From the NCBI RefSeq assembly GCF_032050975.1, contig NZ_CP116967.1, positions 3,779,001 to 3,843,000 on the forward strand: 64,000 bases of DNA, in the 5' to 3' direction. Origin of the DNA: Candidatus Nitrospira allomarina. Its GTDB lineage: Bacteria > Nitrospirota > Nitrospiria > Nitrospirales > UBA8639. Both the position numbers and the translations under genes were made by a program. Shown here piece after piece: positions 27,340 through 37,893 of this stretch (position 1 is its first letter; every line of letters begins with the position of its first letter). Under the pieces are notes generated by a model that saw only the letters and a list, made by a program, of their open reading frames with translations, was not told the DNA's origin and made no database searches.

Positions 27340-30255
27340 ATGAAAAATATACGGATTAACCTCGTCTCCAAATTCAATACCCTGATTCTCTCCTTGATAA
27401 CCATTATGGCCTTAGGGATCGGGCTCATTGTGGCTCTCGTCCAACAGAATCATCAAATGGAGGCCTTACATCATCATGGAATGGCCATCGCCGCAATGGT
27501 CGCTCAGGCTGGAGAATATGCGATGTATACCGAAAATCAGGAGGCTCTCCGCCAGGTCCTTGCTCAACTGGACACGAATCCGGACATCGCCTATGTGGCG
27601 TTGCGTAATGCTCAGACCAACATTCTTCTATCCAAATCCATCCATGAAACTATCCAAATACCCGTGATCGACCTTCAGGAAAAAACCGCATTCCCGGCTT
27701 TCATCCGCTCCTATAATGCGGTCAATCACGGTGACGGTCAAACCTATTTGGAATTTCTGGCCCCGGTTGTCACCCAACCCCGAACTGATGATTTATTTTC
27801 CGCAACCGCAGTCGCCCCACCTCAGGCGAACGTCATTGGCTTTGTACAATTTGGATTCAGTCTCAAAAGACTAGAGGCGCAACGAGCCACCTTCCTCCAG
27901 TCACTCGCCTGGTACACCTTGTCGTTCGTCCTCTTAGCCAGTTTCATTACGATTTTATTGGTTCGGAAAATAACCGCACCTGTCAAAAAACTTGCCAACG
28001 TTGCAAGGGATATCACCGCAGGCAATCTCGACCAGCCGATTGAGTTCACAATCGACACGAAGGATGAAATTCATGATTTGGCCGTGTCATTCACTCAAAT
28101 GTTTGATTGGTTGCGCCAGTACCGGCGCGAAGTGGAATCGTATCAACAATCCTTGGAAGAAAAAGTTACTCAACGGACCCAGGAGCTCAGTCAGGCCAAA
28201 GACGAGGCGCTTCACTTGGCCGAAGACGCCAAAGCAGCCAACCAGGCAAAAAGTGAGTTTCTCGCTACCATGAGCCACGAAATCCGTACCCCGATGAATG
28301 GAATTATTGGCATGACTGATTTATTACTGGACACCGAGTTGGCAAAGGATCAGCGATACTATGCCACCACCGTCAGGAATTCGGGAGAATCCCTTCTCAC
28401 AATCCTGAACGACATTTTGGATTTTTCAAAAATCGAAGCCGGAAAACTTGAATTTGAAAGCATTCCTTTTGATCTTCGTCAGGCCGTGGAAGAGACGTTG
28501 GAACTGGTCGGGGAACGAGCTCTGAAAAAAGGGCTGGAATTGGTGGGATGGGTCTTCCCCGATGTCCATGCCACCGTCATGGGGGACCCCGGACGATTTC
28601 GTCAAGTTTTACTCAACCTTCTAAGCAATGCCATCAAATTCACCGAACATGGTGAGATTGGCGTACAGATTCTGCGCCTGGAAGACGGAGAGCACGACAT
28701 CCATATTCGCGTTCAGGTTTCCGATACCGGGGTGGGAATTTCCCCGGAAGCTCAGAAGAAAATATTTGAATCCTTTAGCCAAGCTGATAGCTCGACGACC
28801 AGGAAATACGGGGGAACAGGACTGGGACTGGCTATTTGTAAACGCATTGTGGAGTTATCCGGCGGAACCATAGGAGTGGAAAGTCAATTAGGACAAGGAA
28901 GTGTCTTCTGGTTTACGCTCCGTCTCCAAAAATACTGGCAAGACCTGCCGTCTCACGTTGATACTGATCAAAACATTCTGGAAGGGCTTCGAGTATGTTG
29001 CGTGGATGACAATGATACCAACCGGCACCTCTTAGCCCAGTATGCGGAAGATTGGGGAATGCGAGCGACTTCTGCTTCTTCCGGTATGGAAGCCTTAGCG
29101 GTGCTACGAGCCGGTGTGGCCCGAGACAAACCATTTGATCTGGCCATTCTCGATATGCATATGCCTAATATGGACGGACTGGAATTAGTCAGAGCCATCA
29201 AGGCGGACCCCAGGATTCAGAATGTTCGCTGCCTCCTCTTAACCTCTCTCGGAAGGCGCGGTGATGCCAAGGAGGCGCAACGTGCGGGATTTCAGGCGTA
29301 CCTGACCAAACCGGTCCGGAAGACACAACTGAAACAAAGCTTAGTGGCTGTGATGGTCCCCGAACAACCCACAGAAAAGGCGAATCAAGATACTTTGGTT
29401 ACTCTGCATTCTCTCAAAGACAAATCCAGGAATCAGCAGCCGAGTACCATCCTTGTGGCAGATGATCATACGGTAAATCAGGAATTGGCTTCACTCTTAT
29501 TACACAAACTTGGGCACGAGGTGGAAGTGGTACCCAACGGTAAGGCTGCGATTGAAACTATTCAGAAACGGCCCTTTGCCCTCATCCTAATGGATTGTCA
29601 GATGCCGGATATGGATGGATATGCGACCACCAAAGCGATTCGAGCCTGGGAAGGAGAACAACGTCATACCCCGATAATTGCGGTGACGGCCAACGCCATG
29701 TCCGGGGATCGGGAGAAGTGTCTTGCCGCCGGCATGGATGATTACTTAACCAAACCCATTAAACCGGATAAACTCCGGGACATGCTCCGACGCTGGTTAC
29801 CACGGGAGGAACGAACGGCTGTCCCACTCCATCATATTGACGACGGCGTACTCCTTCGAAAGCCCCTCACGAATTCCGATCCTCTCAAAACCGGGTCCGA
29901 CACATCCCAACCATTGGATGCTGAGCGGTTGGCCGAATGGCGTACGTTGGGGGGGAACGAATTTGTGTGCAAAATCCTGAAAAATTTTATTCGCGAAGCA
30001 TTGGAATGCGCCTCGCAGGTTCAAGAGGCTGTCACGACAGAAAATTGGGAAGATTTAACGCTAGCGGCCCATGGGCTCAAGGGAATTTGCCGAAACGTCG
30101 GGGTGCAAAAATTGGCCGAGTTGGCTTTGGCATTGGAGCAACACGATTGTCATGAATCGTTTGAGACGGTCCGGCACAAATTATCTGCTCTCCAGGAAGA
30201 GTTGGCTCGAGTACAATATGCCTTGGAGCATGAAGTGGTCCAACACTCTACATAA
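27340..30255 (+). CDS. Membrane hybrid histidine kinase (CHASE8-like sensor, HAMP, HisKA, HATPase, REC, REC, HPt)
   Basis: A 971-residue sensor kinase. TM1 lies at about 12-34, a periplasmic region of about 160 residues resembles CHASE8 sensors, and TM2 lies at about 190-210. HAMP and a coiled coil follow, then HisKA with His313 in MSHEIRTP, HATPase, two receivers with Asp605 and Asp752, and an HPt domain with His911 (AAHGLKG). The start is ATG 27340 with AGGAG seven bases upstream; an in-frame ATG at 27301 lies inside the previous gene. It is probably co-transcribed with the binding protein 16 bases upstream, which may present ligand to its periplasmic domain. The C-terminal half has the same layout as the Amt-kinase fusion. 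Confidence 0.92.
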   Translation: MKNIRINLVSKFNTLILSLITIMALGIGLIVALVQQNHQMEALHHHGMAIAAMVAQAGEYAMYTENQEALRQVLAQLDTNPDIAYVALRNAQTNILLSKSIHETIQIPVIDLQEKTAFPAFIRSYNAVNHGDGQTYLEFLAPVVTQPRTDDLFSATAVAPPQANVIGFVQFGFSLKRLEAQRATFLQSLAWYTLSFVLLASFITILLVRKITAPVKKLANVARDITAGNLDQPIEFTIDTKDEIHDLAVSFTQMFDWLRQYRREVESYQQSLEEKVTQRTQELSQAKDEALHLAEDAKAANQAKSEFLATMSHEIRTPMNGIIGMTDLLLDTELAKDQRYYATTVRNSGESLLTILNDILDFSKIEAGKLEFESIPFDLRQAVEETLELVGERALKKGLELVGWVFPDVHATVMGDPGRFRQVLLNLLSNAIKFTEHGEIGVQILRLEDGEHDIHIRVQVSDTGVGISPEAQKKIFESFSQADSSTTRKYGGTGLGLAICKRIVELSGGTIGVESQLGQGSVFWFTLRLQKYWQDLPSHVDTDQNILEGLRVCCVDDNDTNRHLLAQYAEDWGMRATSASSGMEALAVLRAGVARDKPFDLAILDMHMPNMDGLELVRAIKADPRIQNVRCLLLTSLGRRGDAKEAQRAGFQAYLTKPVRKTQLKQSLVAVMVPEQPTEKANQDTLVTLHSLKDKSRNQQPSTILVADDHTVNQELASLLLHKLGHEVEVVPNGKAAIETIQKRPFALILMDCQMPDMDGYATTKAIRAWEGEQRHTPIIAVTANAMSGDREKCLAAGMDDYLTKPIKPDKLRDMLRRWLPREERTAVPLHHIDDGVLLRKPLTNSDPLKTGSDTSQPLDAERLAEWRTLGGNEFVCKILKNFIREALECASQVQEAVTTENWEDLTLAAHGLKGICRNVGVQKLAELALALEQHDCHESFETVRHKLSALQEELARVQYALEHEVVQHST

Positions 30256-30616
30256 ATTTCTGGTAGTCGCATGCTTCCCTCAAATTGACGGGAACCGGAG
30301 GTACGGGCAATGGGGCCATCCAATAAAGACAGTCTGGATGGATTCCGGCCCTTCTTCTCGTTCCTTGTACCCAAAATTCGGTTCAAGAACCCCTTTTTAG
30401 AAATAAGGCAACTACCATGTGGGTTAAAATAAGACTGGTGTACCGATATGCCAGTTTATGCCACACAGAGAGGACCAGAGGTGGCAGGAACGAAGAGGAA
30501 GGCAACTATTTCAAGTAATAGTGCCATCCTTGACAAACAGGCTTGAATCGGGAAAAGCATCCCAAGAAGAAAACTGGTATTTGTACCAAACGATTACTGA
30601 GAAATTGTGGGACTCA
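30256..30616. other. Intergenic gap after second hybrid kinase
   Basis: About 360 bases between convergent genes. I see no gene and no convincing terminator. Confidence 0.35.
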
Positions 30617-30805
30617 CTAGTATTGCGGTGGTTGCGGGCCTGGCCGTATCCCAACTAAATCGGGATCTTCCCCATCAAGCACTCGAGGAGGTTCTTCGCT
30701 TTCCGACTTGCGTTGCTCACGTCGGGCTTCTTTATCCTGTTGCTTCATTCTTTTGACCATCTCACGATTTCGTTTGGCCTGGGTCACTTTTGTCGGTCGT
30801 CCCAT
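30617..30805 (-). CDS. Small highly basic protein of unknown function
   Basis: A 62-residue protein, very rich in Lys and Arg in its first half (KVTQAKRNREMVKRMKQQDK) and acidic/proline-rich in its second half. The start is strongly supported by AAAGGAGG just upstream. It is probably helical and could bind nucleic acid, but this is only a composition-based guess. Not recognised. Confidence 0.7.
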   Translation of the reverse strand: MGRPTKVTQAKRNREMVKRMKQQDKEARREQRKSESEEPPRVLDGEDPDLVGIRPGPQPPQY

Positions 30806-30973
30806 TTATCTTCCTCCTTTCGATTAGGGTATCACGCCTCCGGCTCCATCATTTGAAAAGCTGAAAAGCTTTTCTAGGCTCTGCCTCATTGCCAGACTAT
30901 CTTGTTTGAGGCACCGGTCCTCACGGGCATCCAAGTGCCGACTCTCGTCCGGCCAAGCAGCATAATACCTACG

Positions 30974-31243
30974 CTACGTGGACTCCCTGCGTGCTTTGGG
31001 CGGCTTTCCTGAGGTCGAAGAACGGGATACTTTTTGAGGCACCACATCAAGGCGAGTCGCGCTATCCTGATCGAACCCGGGACTGGACATCATCAGAACT
31101 TGTCGGCGAACCTCATCAATCGGCATAGGAATTTTTTCTTTAGAAGGATCAGCGAGGCCAAGGAGATCCCAACGAATTTTCGGCTCAGGTTTGAATGTTT
31201 TTCTATTTCTAACCTTGCCACCCCACTTCATTGTCAGCTTCAT
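30974..31243 (-). CDS. Small hypothetical protein
   Basis: An 89-residue basic protein that I do not recognise. It has KPEPKIRWDLLGLADPSKEK and a Ser/Lys/Arg-rich C-terminal tail. ATG 31243 follows AGAAGGAGG (31251-31259). The longer frame starting at 31297 is not favoured because it places this excellent ribosome site inside the gene. The Shine-Dalgarno lies in the loop of a tiny hairpin, AGAAG-GAGG-CTTCT. It is the upstream neighbour of the 62-residue basic protein gene, on the same strand. Confidence 0.6.
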   Translation of the reverse strand: MKLTMKWGGKVRNRKTFKPEPKIRWDLLGLADPSKEKIPMPIDEVRRQVLMMSSPGFDQDSATRLDVVPQKVSRSSTSGKPPKARREST

Positions 31244-31617
31244 AAGAAGCCTCCTTCTGTCTAAAGAACCATGCAAATCATGACAAAGAACACACACCGT
31301 CCTTTACGAACGGTACGGAAAGCGAGGAGGAATGAAGGCCATACTCCCCTCACGCAATGATCGTCGAGATCAATCCTCCTAGGAATGAAAAGGCAGGAAA
31401 GGCAGGAGAACCACCATCGCTTGTGCCGTGATTCAGGGTAGCACTCCACTGGGAGGGAGTCAAATACAGGGAGAGATTGTAGTTGCGGGATTAACGCCTA
31501 ATCTTCCAATCACGTCACGTCTTCCAGAGTCCTTGCCTCTCAACAATTGGGATCACTCACGTCATACGGACAAGGAGGGCCAACTCTCATCTTAATACAG
31601 GGACATTGGACAGGTAT
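31244..31617. other. Intergenic gap
   Basis: About 370 bases between two minus-strand genes. Several short frames, none with both a ribosome site and plausible composition. Nothing recognised. Confidence 0.35.
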
Positions 31618-32217
31618 CTAAAGGGCAACCTCTTCACCTTTGGGTTTCCATTTCCGTGCAAGACCTGTTGCCTCGGTGATCTGAGCAGCGGTCATCTCCT
31701 GCGAGAGTAGATCTAATGCTTGGATCGACGGATCTATGCCCTGCTGTGCAGCCAGATATGCCCACATATAGGCTTGCACCAGGTCCTGCCGGACCCCTTC
31801 TCCTTTATAGTACATGAGGCCAACATGATTTTGGGCACCACCATTGCCCTGTTCGGCAGCCCGCAGAAACCATCGAAAGGCTTCTTGAAAATCCTGCGGG
31901 ATCCCCAAACCCTGGCGGTACATCGCCCCGAGATTATTCTGAGCCCTGGCATTCCCGAGATCGGCTGCCCGACGGTACCACAGTCGAGCCTGCTCAAAAT
32001 CCTGTGGCACTCCCTGCCCGTACCGGTACATATAGCCCAACATATTCTGCGCCTCGGTATTTCCCTCTTCCGCTAACGGTCGCCATTCAGACAGAGCGGC
32101 GGAAAAATTCTCTTGCAGATATGCCTCCTCTCCTTCCTCATAGCCGGCCCACGCTACTCCCAACCAACAGAGCAAGAGAATTACGCTTAGTCTCAAGATG
32201 AGGGCCGACAGAATCAT
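31618..32217 (-). CDS. Sel1-repeat (TPR-like) exported protein
   Basis: A 199-residue protein with a signal peptide (cleavage likely after AWA, residue 24) and three clear Sel1 repeats of about 36 residues. Each has the A-x2-x-LG-x-MY-x-x-G-x-GVPQD-like core, for example LGYMYRYGQGVPQDF and LGAMYRQGLGIPQDF, ending in a third copy with LMYYKGEGVRQD. Sel1 repeats form protein-binding solenoids. It is probably periplasmic; its partner is unknown. AAGGAAG precedes the ATG by about ten bases. It lies 88 bases after the ABC-F gene on the same strand. Confidence 0.88.
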   Translation of the reverse strand: MILSALILRLSVILLLCWLGVAWAGYEEGEEAYLQENFSAALSEWRPLAEEGNTEAQNMLGYMYRYGQGVPQDFEQARLWYRRAADLGNARAQNNLGAMYRQGLGIPQDFQEAFRWFLRAAEQGNGGAQNHVGLMYYKGEGVRQDLVQAYMWAYLAAQQGIDPSIQALDLLSQEMTAAQITEATGLARKWKPKGEEVAL

Positions 32218-32305
32218 AATGTCATAACTTCCTTTGTCGCACGACCGGGCAACTCACGATCGGATAAAGACCAACCCTGACAGGTGCTCATATATCCATT
32301 GTCCT

Positions 32306-34114
32306 CTATGCCTGTTGTTTGGCCTCAAGTTCCGCCCATCGGGTATACAAACGTTCCACCGCCTGTTCGGCGGCCTTGAGATTTTCATAGGCTTCTTGCA
32401 GCTTGTGATGATTCGCTGCAATTTTGGGATTTTCCGTTTCCGTACGGCATAATTCGAGTACCGCCTCGGCATCAAGGACCCGTTTTTCTATCGTGTCATA
32501 CTCTTGTTGATCACGATACGACAGTTTTTTTGCTTTTGGCCGGTCAGGCGTGGCACGGACATTCTTTGATTGAGTGCCGGCTTGATCTTTGCCTGACCGT
32601 TGCCGTCGAAGCCAGGATTCCCATTGTCCATAATCCGCAAATTGCCCGTATCCTCCCTGCCCGTCCAATCCTACAAAATCCGTACACACTTCCTCCATCA
32701 TGTAACGATCATGGGTCACCAGGATCAAGGCTCCGGGAAATTCCTTTAAACTTTCTTCCAACACTTCTCTCGTCGGAATATCCAAGTCGTTCGTAGGCTC
32801 ATCCACAATCAACACGTCGGCGGACTGCAGCATTAACCTGGCAATGACCGCCCGGGCTTGTTCGCCACCGGAAAGCAACTCAATAGGGAGATCCAATTGT
32901 TCAGGCTGAAACTGAAACCGTTTGGCCCACCCAGCCAGATGCACCGTCTGGCCCCGGTACATGACGGTATGCCCCGAATCGGACAACGTCCGCCGCAGGG
33001 TCATCTTTGGATCGAGTTGATCACGATTTTGATCAAAATATACGACTTGCAATTTATCCGCATACGTCACGCTTCCCTGATCAGGCTCCAATTCCTTTGC
33101 AAGTAATTTCAACAGGGTGGACTTCCCCGAGCCATTATGACCTAAGACCCCTGTGGCGGTTCCCGGTGAGATGACCCAGTCCATTTTTTGGATAATGGTT
33201 CGGGGGCCGAACGTCTTTCGAAGCTGGTGGACAACCATTAACTGTTTTGTGCGACGACCCGAGCCGACAAAATCGATGGAGGTTTCCTCTTGTCGCAAGC
33301 GCACCTGGGTTTCAGCTAATTCAGCCTGCAACGCATGGGCGGAATCTATGCGAGATTTCGCTTTAGTGGATCGAGCCTTGGGCCCTCGACGAAGCCACTC
33401 TTCTTCCCTACGAACTTTTCCGGCCAACGCCTGAGCCTGTTGAGTTTGGCTATTCAGAAATTCTTCCCGCTTAACCAGAAACTCCTCATAGCTTCCCGGA
33501 ACGAGAAAAATCCCATCAGGATATCTCCGATTGATTTCAGCAATCTTATTGGTGGCATGTCCAAGAAACCATCGATCATGACTCACCATGACCCACGGCC
33601 ATGAAGCCTGGGACATCACCTGCTCCAACCAACGCATTCCTTCCAGATCGAGATGGTTCGTCGGCTCATCCACCAGCATGACATCCGGCGCCTGAACAAA
33701 CCCACAGGCAATAGCGAGCCGTTTTTTCCATCCGCCTGAAAGAGGACCCACGAGCTGATCGCCTTGAGCAAACCCCATGCGTCCCAATGTCTCCTGCACC
33801 CGAGCCACACAATCATGCGCGTGGAGGCCGGATGCCAAGGCCGCTCGTTCAATTTCCTCGGCGACCGTCGACTCTGAATCGAAATCAGCCTGTTGGGGAA
33901 TATAGGCAATGCGAAGATGCTGCCGTCGAGTGACTCTTCCCTCATCCGGCTGTTCAAGACCGGCAAAAATTCGAAGGAGGGTACTTTTCCCCGATCCATT
34001 CGGCCCGATAATCCCGATCCGGTCTTTTTCCGATACACCTAGGGTAAGTTCCTGAAAGAGACGCTTGGTCCCATAGGCTTTGGTAAGCTTCTGTCCATAA
34101 ATCAGCGCTGACAT
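32306..34114 (-). CDS. uup: ABC-F family ATPase (Uup type)
   Basis: A cytoplasmic ABC-F protein of 602 residues with two ATP-binding cassettes and no membrane domain. Cassette one has GPNGSGKST, the LSGGWKKRLA signature and LVDEPTNHLD; cassette two has GHNGSGKST, LSGGEQARAV and VDEPTNDLD. A long charged linker joins them, and a C-terminal coiled coil of about 80 residues (KRVLDAEAVLELCRTETE) is the feature that points to Uup. ABC-F proteins act on ribosomes; Uup also affects DNA transposition and branched intermediates. ATG 34114 has AAGGAG at a good distance; the 21-codon extension to 34177 has none. Confidence 0.9.
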   Translation of the reverse strand: MSALIYGQKLTKAYGTKRLFQELTLGVSEKDRIGIIGPNGSGKSTLLRIFAGLEQPDEGRVTRRQHLRIAYIPQQADFDSESTVAEEIERAALASGLHAHDCVARVQETLGRMGFAQGDQLVGPLSGGWKKRLAIACGFVQAPDVMLVDEPTNHLDLEGMRWLEQVMSQASWPWVMVSHDRWFLGHATNKIAEINRRYPDGIFLVPGSYEEFLVKREEFLNSQTQQAQALAGKVRREEEWLRRGPKARSTKAKSRIDSAHALQAELAETQVRLRQEETSIDFVGSGRRTKQLMVVHQLRKTFGPRTIIQKMDWVISPGTATGVLGHNGSGKSTLLKLLAKELEPDQGSVTYADKLQVVYFDQNRDQLDPKMTLRRTLSDSGHTVMYRGQTVHLAGWAKRFQFQPEQLDLPIELLSGGEQARAVIARLMLQSADVLIVDEPTNDLDIPTREVLEESLKEFPGALILVTHDRYMMEEVCTDFVGLDGQGGYGQFADYGQWESWLRRQRSGKDQAGTQSKNVRATPDRPKAKKLSYRDQQEYDTIEKRVLDAEAVLELCRTETENPKIAANHHKLQEAYENLKAAEQAVERLYTRWAELEAKQQA

Positions 34115-34426
34115 ACGTATCACACTCCTTAAAAGTCCGACCTTCATAAACCGGACATAAATATTATCCCTTCCCACCTGGGGAACGCCCCCATTCCTGC
34201 CAGACCGGACTTACGCAAAATAGAACCCCTTCCAACATACCTGTCTCCAGAGGCAGAAACCAAGCTGCGGGATCTATTTGCTAAAGGACGACCTCACGCA
34301 CTCTTCTATTCAAATTTCATGAATGCCGAAGGGGGTTGGTCGGTGCCAACATCGAATATCATTTTCCCGATCGCAGACCCATATCACTTTTTATCCTCTC
34401 CACCATTCTCATATTCTCCTCCCTGT
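34115..34426. other. Intergenic gap between uup and flavoprotein genes
   Basis: About 310 bases upstream of uup, which reads away to the left. I see no gene; it must carry the uup promoter. Confidence 0.35.
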
Positions 34427-35626
34427 CTATGAACACCCAAATGGACGTTTCAGTCGTTGGAGAATTTTGGCCCAAAGCGTCTGGTACGTTTCACGTCCCT
34501 GCAAAAGTTCACAATAGCGCCCAAGCACCCGTTGATAGGCGTCGGGAAAAGTCCGGCCCGCCCACGAATGGCAAGATCGAGGTAATCCATAAATGATGGC
34601 TCCTAATCGAAAAGCCACTCGAAATTCCAATCCAAATTCAGCTTCCGCATGCCTTTCATATTCCTCCAACCGATGCTTTGGATCCCTGATGGTGGAGGCC
34701 ACACTGACTGCCGCCAGTTGTCCGGATCGAACAGCATAATAAATCCCTTCTCCCAGTAACGGATCAACCAAATGACCGGCATCGCCAACCAACACGGCTC
34801 GATGCCGCACCAAGCTTCCAGCCCACCCATGTCCAGGGCGATACGCCGGATGATGGGCAATTGGGAGAGGGTGTCCGAGGGGGGAAGGAATCGAAAGCCC
34901 GGCCAAAGCAGATTCATGATTGATAAAATCCTCAAAACTGCGTTTGGGACGATTTCTGCAACGAATAAATTCGCCCACACCCAGCGATAGGCCTTGTTCT
35001 TTCGGAAAGACCCAGCCGTATCCTTTTTTCGCTGCGCGTAAACTGATTAATACCGTTTGTGAGCACTGAAACGCATGAGGTGTGTCTCCATGATATTCAC
35101 TTTCCAAGGCAGGAATATTTACGACCTTTCGCCCAGGGAAACATTGTTGAGCCACCACACTCATCGCTCCATCGGCTCCGATGACCACCCGGCCGCGATA
35201 CCGTCCTTTCCCGGTGGCCACTTCGACTCCATCCTCCAATTTCTGAATGGCGACGACAGACTCCTCCTCCCGGATCTCTACTCCAACCTGCCGGGCTTTC
35301 TCGACCAACCATTGATCGAAGGTCTTACGCATGACCATATAAGCCAAGGGTCGCGGAGATTCGACAATAAAGGAATCCGTTCCCCCGTAAATAAACTGCA
35401 CACGATACACCGTCCCCTCAACAATCGTTTTGAAATCCGCCGGAAGAATTTGTTCAATTCTGGCGGAAAGCCCTCCGCCACAGACTTTGTACCGGGGATG
35501 AACCTGCTTTTCAAACGCCAACACGGACATTCCCAATCGGCTCAACTCAAATGCGGTCGAAGCCCCCGCAGGCCCCATGCCCACGACAATCACATCGTAC
35601 TGAAAGGAATGAAGAGGAGGAGTCAC
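34427..35626 (-). CDS. Geranylgeranyl reductase-family FAD-dependent oxidoreductase
   Basis: A 399-residue flavoprotein. The N-terminal FAD-binding fold has VIVVGMGPAGAS and the family motif PRYKVCGGGLS; the second FAD contact is VVLGDAGHLVDPLLGEGI-like (LVGDAGHLVDPLLGEGIYY). The family reduces prenyl chains of isoprenoid lipids, quinones or chlorophyll precursors. Here it could act on a prenyl quinone or membrane lipid, but its partners are not nearby. No signal peptide. It stands alone on the minus strand with a start close to its FAD motif, as usual for the family. Confidence 0.88.
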   Translation of the reverse strand: MTPPLHSFQYDVIVVGMGPAGASTAFELSRLGMSVLAFEKQVHPRYKVCGGGLSARIEQILPADFKTIVEGTVYRVQFIYGGTDSFIVESPRPLAYMVMRKTFDQWLVEKARQVGVEIREEESVVAIQKLEDGVEVATGKGRYRGRVVIGADGAMSVVAQQCFPGRKVVNIPALESEYHGDTPHAFQCSQTVLISLRAAKKGYGWVFPKEQGLSLGVGEFIRCRNRPKRSFEDFINHESALAGLSIPSPLGHPLPIAHHPAYRPGHGWAGSLVRHRAVLVGDAGHLVDPLLGEGIYYAVRSGQLAAVSVASTIRDPKHRLEEYERHAEAEFGLEFRVAFRLGAIIYGLPRSCHSWAGRTFPDAYQRVLGRYCELLQGRETYQTLWAKILQRLKRPFGCS

Positions 35627-35965
35627 AGGTCAGAGATAAACCGTCGTGAAAATGAACTTACGAGACAAACCTGAACAGGTTAGAGAGGAGGAAGCTATCC
35701 GGTTACAAAAACTGTGTGCTCTTTAGAAAATTTTTTCCTACTGTACTGGAATTCTCCCTCGGTTGACTACCCCTTCATCACACTCCGTGACGGACCCAAA
35801 CGCCAACAGTGGAGCGTGATAACCCCGGAATAGAAAGTGATTCATCACATTGTTCCTCAAAAATTGGAAGAGATCGGATAGGTGGCTGACCCGTCAGAGA
35901 AATCCATAGGACCACTTACCAAAACAGACAACTGGGAAAGGGAGAAGAAGGGAGAGATTGGAGGG
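35627..35965. other. Intergenic gap
   Basis: About 340 bases between two minus-strand genes. No gene, repeat or convincing terminator seen. Confidence 0.35.
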
Positions 35966-36391
35966 CTAGAGCTCAGAAAATGTTGAAAATTGCGAATCCG
36001 TTGTATACATGGGGATGATTTTCTCCATATGCATTTCGGATAATAGGGTCTTCACCGGATCTTGAGGGTTCACGATAATCATCCGTCCTTTGAGTTTTAG
36101 GAACTTCTTGGCAAGGACCACTAAAGCCCCTAACCCCACACTATCCAAAAAGGTCACTCCTTGAAAATCCAGGATAAGCCCTTGTGAATTCGAGTCTGTA
36201 TATTTTTCTGCGGTCTCCTTAAAGGCATTTTTTGAAAATATATCCAATTTTCCTGAAAGGCTCACGACCGGCAAGCCATTCATGTTTCGTTCTTTAATGA
36301 TCATGGCTGGGAATTGATCCTTCTTTTTCCCTGACCCGCTCGCAGGTAGATTACCCCATGTTTTTTGGCTTTGGTGGATATATCGGATCAT
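35966..36391 (-). CDS. STAS-domain anti-sigma factor antagonist
   Basis: Up to 141 residues, with a STAS domain covering about the last 110. The switch motif FLDSVGLGAL contains the Ser that is normally phosphorylated by an anti-sigma kinase. Such proteins bind and release anti-sigma factors or act in sensory stressosomes. No anti-sigma factor or PP2C phosphatase lies nearby, so its partner is elsewhere. ATG at 36304 (after AAGGATC) would give a 112-residue protein close to the domain size, and is a serious alternative to the longer start at 36391, whose first 29 residues look disordered and lack a ribosome site. Confidence 0.85.
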   Translation of the reverse strand: MIRYIHQSQKTWGNLPASGSGKKKDQFPAMIIKERNMNGLPVVSLSGKLDIFSKNAFKETAEKYTDSNSQGLILDFQGVTFLDSVGLGALVVLAKKFLKLKGRMIIVNPQDPVKTLLSEMHMEKIIPMYTTDSQFSTFSEL

Positions 36392-36674
36392 TTAGAGGGA
36401 ATCTTGAGGATTACGACCTGATTCATGACTTTTCGGGCGTTACGTAATATCTTGCGCCTCATCCCAGGATGAGGAATGCACGCTCAAATTCAGTGGAAAG
36501 TTCAGCAAAATGAAAAAAAGAATAAGGGGTGAGGAATATCTGCCTGGGAAAACGAACCCTACTCCCCTGTGAAGAGGCTCGTCAAAGAACCCATGGGAGC
36601 TTCACAAAGAGAAGCTAGCTTTTTGCAAGAAGCCAAACAAACGGAGATCATTTATTCTCAATATGAATGCCCTC

Positions 36675-37688
36675 TCAGGAACGACCCAACGTAACCGAGA
36701 GCAGCTCCTGAGAATCTCCACGCTGAACCTTGAGCTCGACAACTTGGCCAGGTTCCGTTCGCTCAATCAGATAATTTTTCAATTGTGCCGGTGTGGTAAT
36801 CAGAACATCATTAATAGCCACCAACACATCGCCTTTTTGAAATCCCGCATGGCGTGAGGGACCGGTGGCTTTGGCCACGACCAGCGCCCAACGACTTCCC
36901 ATCCTCAATGTCTGTAGCTGAATCCCCAGCACCGAAAACCCGGGCACCCTGCCAGCCAAAACGGCGGTCACCACCCGTTGAACCAACGGGCCTGGGAGCA
37001 CAAAAGCCAATCGGGCACACCGTCGATCGTCATGCTGCATCTCCGTTTGAATGATGGCATGCATAAGCCCTACCAGTTGTCCATGTTGATTCAACAGCCC
37101 CCCGCCAGAATTGCCGCTACAGACGGACATATCCACCTGCATTAATCGACTGTTTACCGTCGGCAAAAACGTATTGGGATTTCCCGTCGTGCCAAAGTTA
37201 ATAGCCGGCCCCCAACCCAGTGGATACCCGACCGTAAAGACCTGATCGCCATACGTCACATCTTCATCGGCAAACATGACATGCGCTTGGGGCCAATCCG
37301 ATTCAGGACCCTGCAGTTGATACACGGCCACATCCAGGTATGCATTGGCTCCCTGACGAGTGGCCGGCAATTCAAAAAGGTCGTCCGTCACCACATGAAT
37401 GGTGTCCGGGATTATGACTTTTCCTCCCTCGGTTTGCTCTACCGCATGGCGTGCCGTCACAATCACTCCACCGCCAATGTGGATGCCCGATCCGCGAATA
37501 CTGACCGGGAGCCCATAGCCATTGTCCGGAATCTCAACTTGATCAGCCTGCAGTATCCCGACTGTCGCCACTTTCGCCTGTTCAATGGCCTGGGAAATCG
37601 GCATGGCCGAAGCCTCTTCCCACCCCGCGAAATAGCCAAGCCCTACAAAAAAAACAAGTCCAATGAAAATCGACCTTTCAGCACTCAT
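36675..37688 (-). CDS. Periplasmic trypsin-like S1C serine protease with PDZ domain
   Basis: A DegP/HtrA-type protease of about 337 residues. A signal/anchor segment leads the protein (FIGLVFFVGLGYFAGW), then the trypsin fold with His in VTARHAV, Asp in AYLDVAVYQ and Ser in CSGNSGGGLL, then one C-terminal PDZ domain (about the last 90 residues, GFQKGDVLVAINDV). HtrA proteins degrade or refold damaged envelope proteins. The Asp motif is YLDVAVY rather than the usual xDLALL. The start is uncertain: ATG 37688 follows GGGGGG, ATG 37733 follows AAGG, and 37739 is also open. Single copy here, with no obvious operon partner. Confidence 0.88.
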   Translation of the reverse strand: MSAERSIFIGLVFFVGLGYFAGWEEASAMPISQAIEQAKVATVGILQADQVEIPDNGYGLPVSIRGSGIHIGGGVIVTARHAVEQTEGGKVIIPDTIHVVTDDLFELPATRQGANAYLDVAVYQLQGPESDWPQAHVMFADEDVTYGDQVFTVGYPLGWGPAINFGTTGNPNTFLPTVNSRLMQVDMSVCSGNSGGGLLNQHGQLVGLMHAIIQTEMQHDDRRCARLAFVLPGPLVQRVVTAVLAGRVPGFSVLGIQLQTLRMGSRWALVVAKATGPSRHAGFQKGDVLVAINDVLITTPAQLKNYLIERTEPGQVVELKVQRGDSQELLSVTLGRS

Positions 37689-37893
37689 CCGTACCCCCCG
37701 CGTTTCAGAATGGCCCGCATAGCGCGTAACCATACTCATCCTTCGAACCGAATCCCTCTCTCAATAATATTCAACAAGAACACAGGCGGCTAAGACTTAT
37801 CTCTGATCATCTCATCCGCCAGATCAACGTGTTCTTCTCTGCCGGATGCGAACGACCGGTTTGTGTCGGCGACTGGCCCGCCATCCATGGGGC

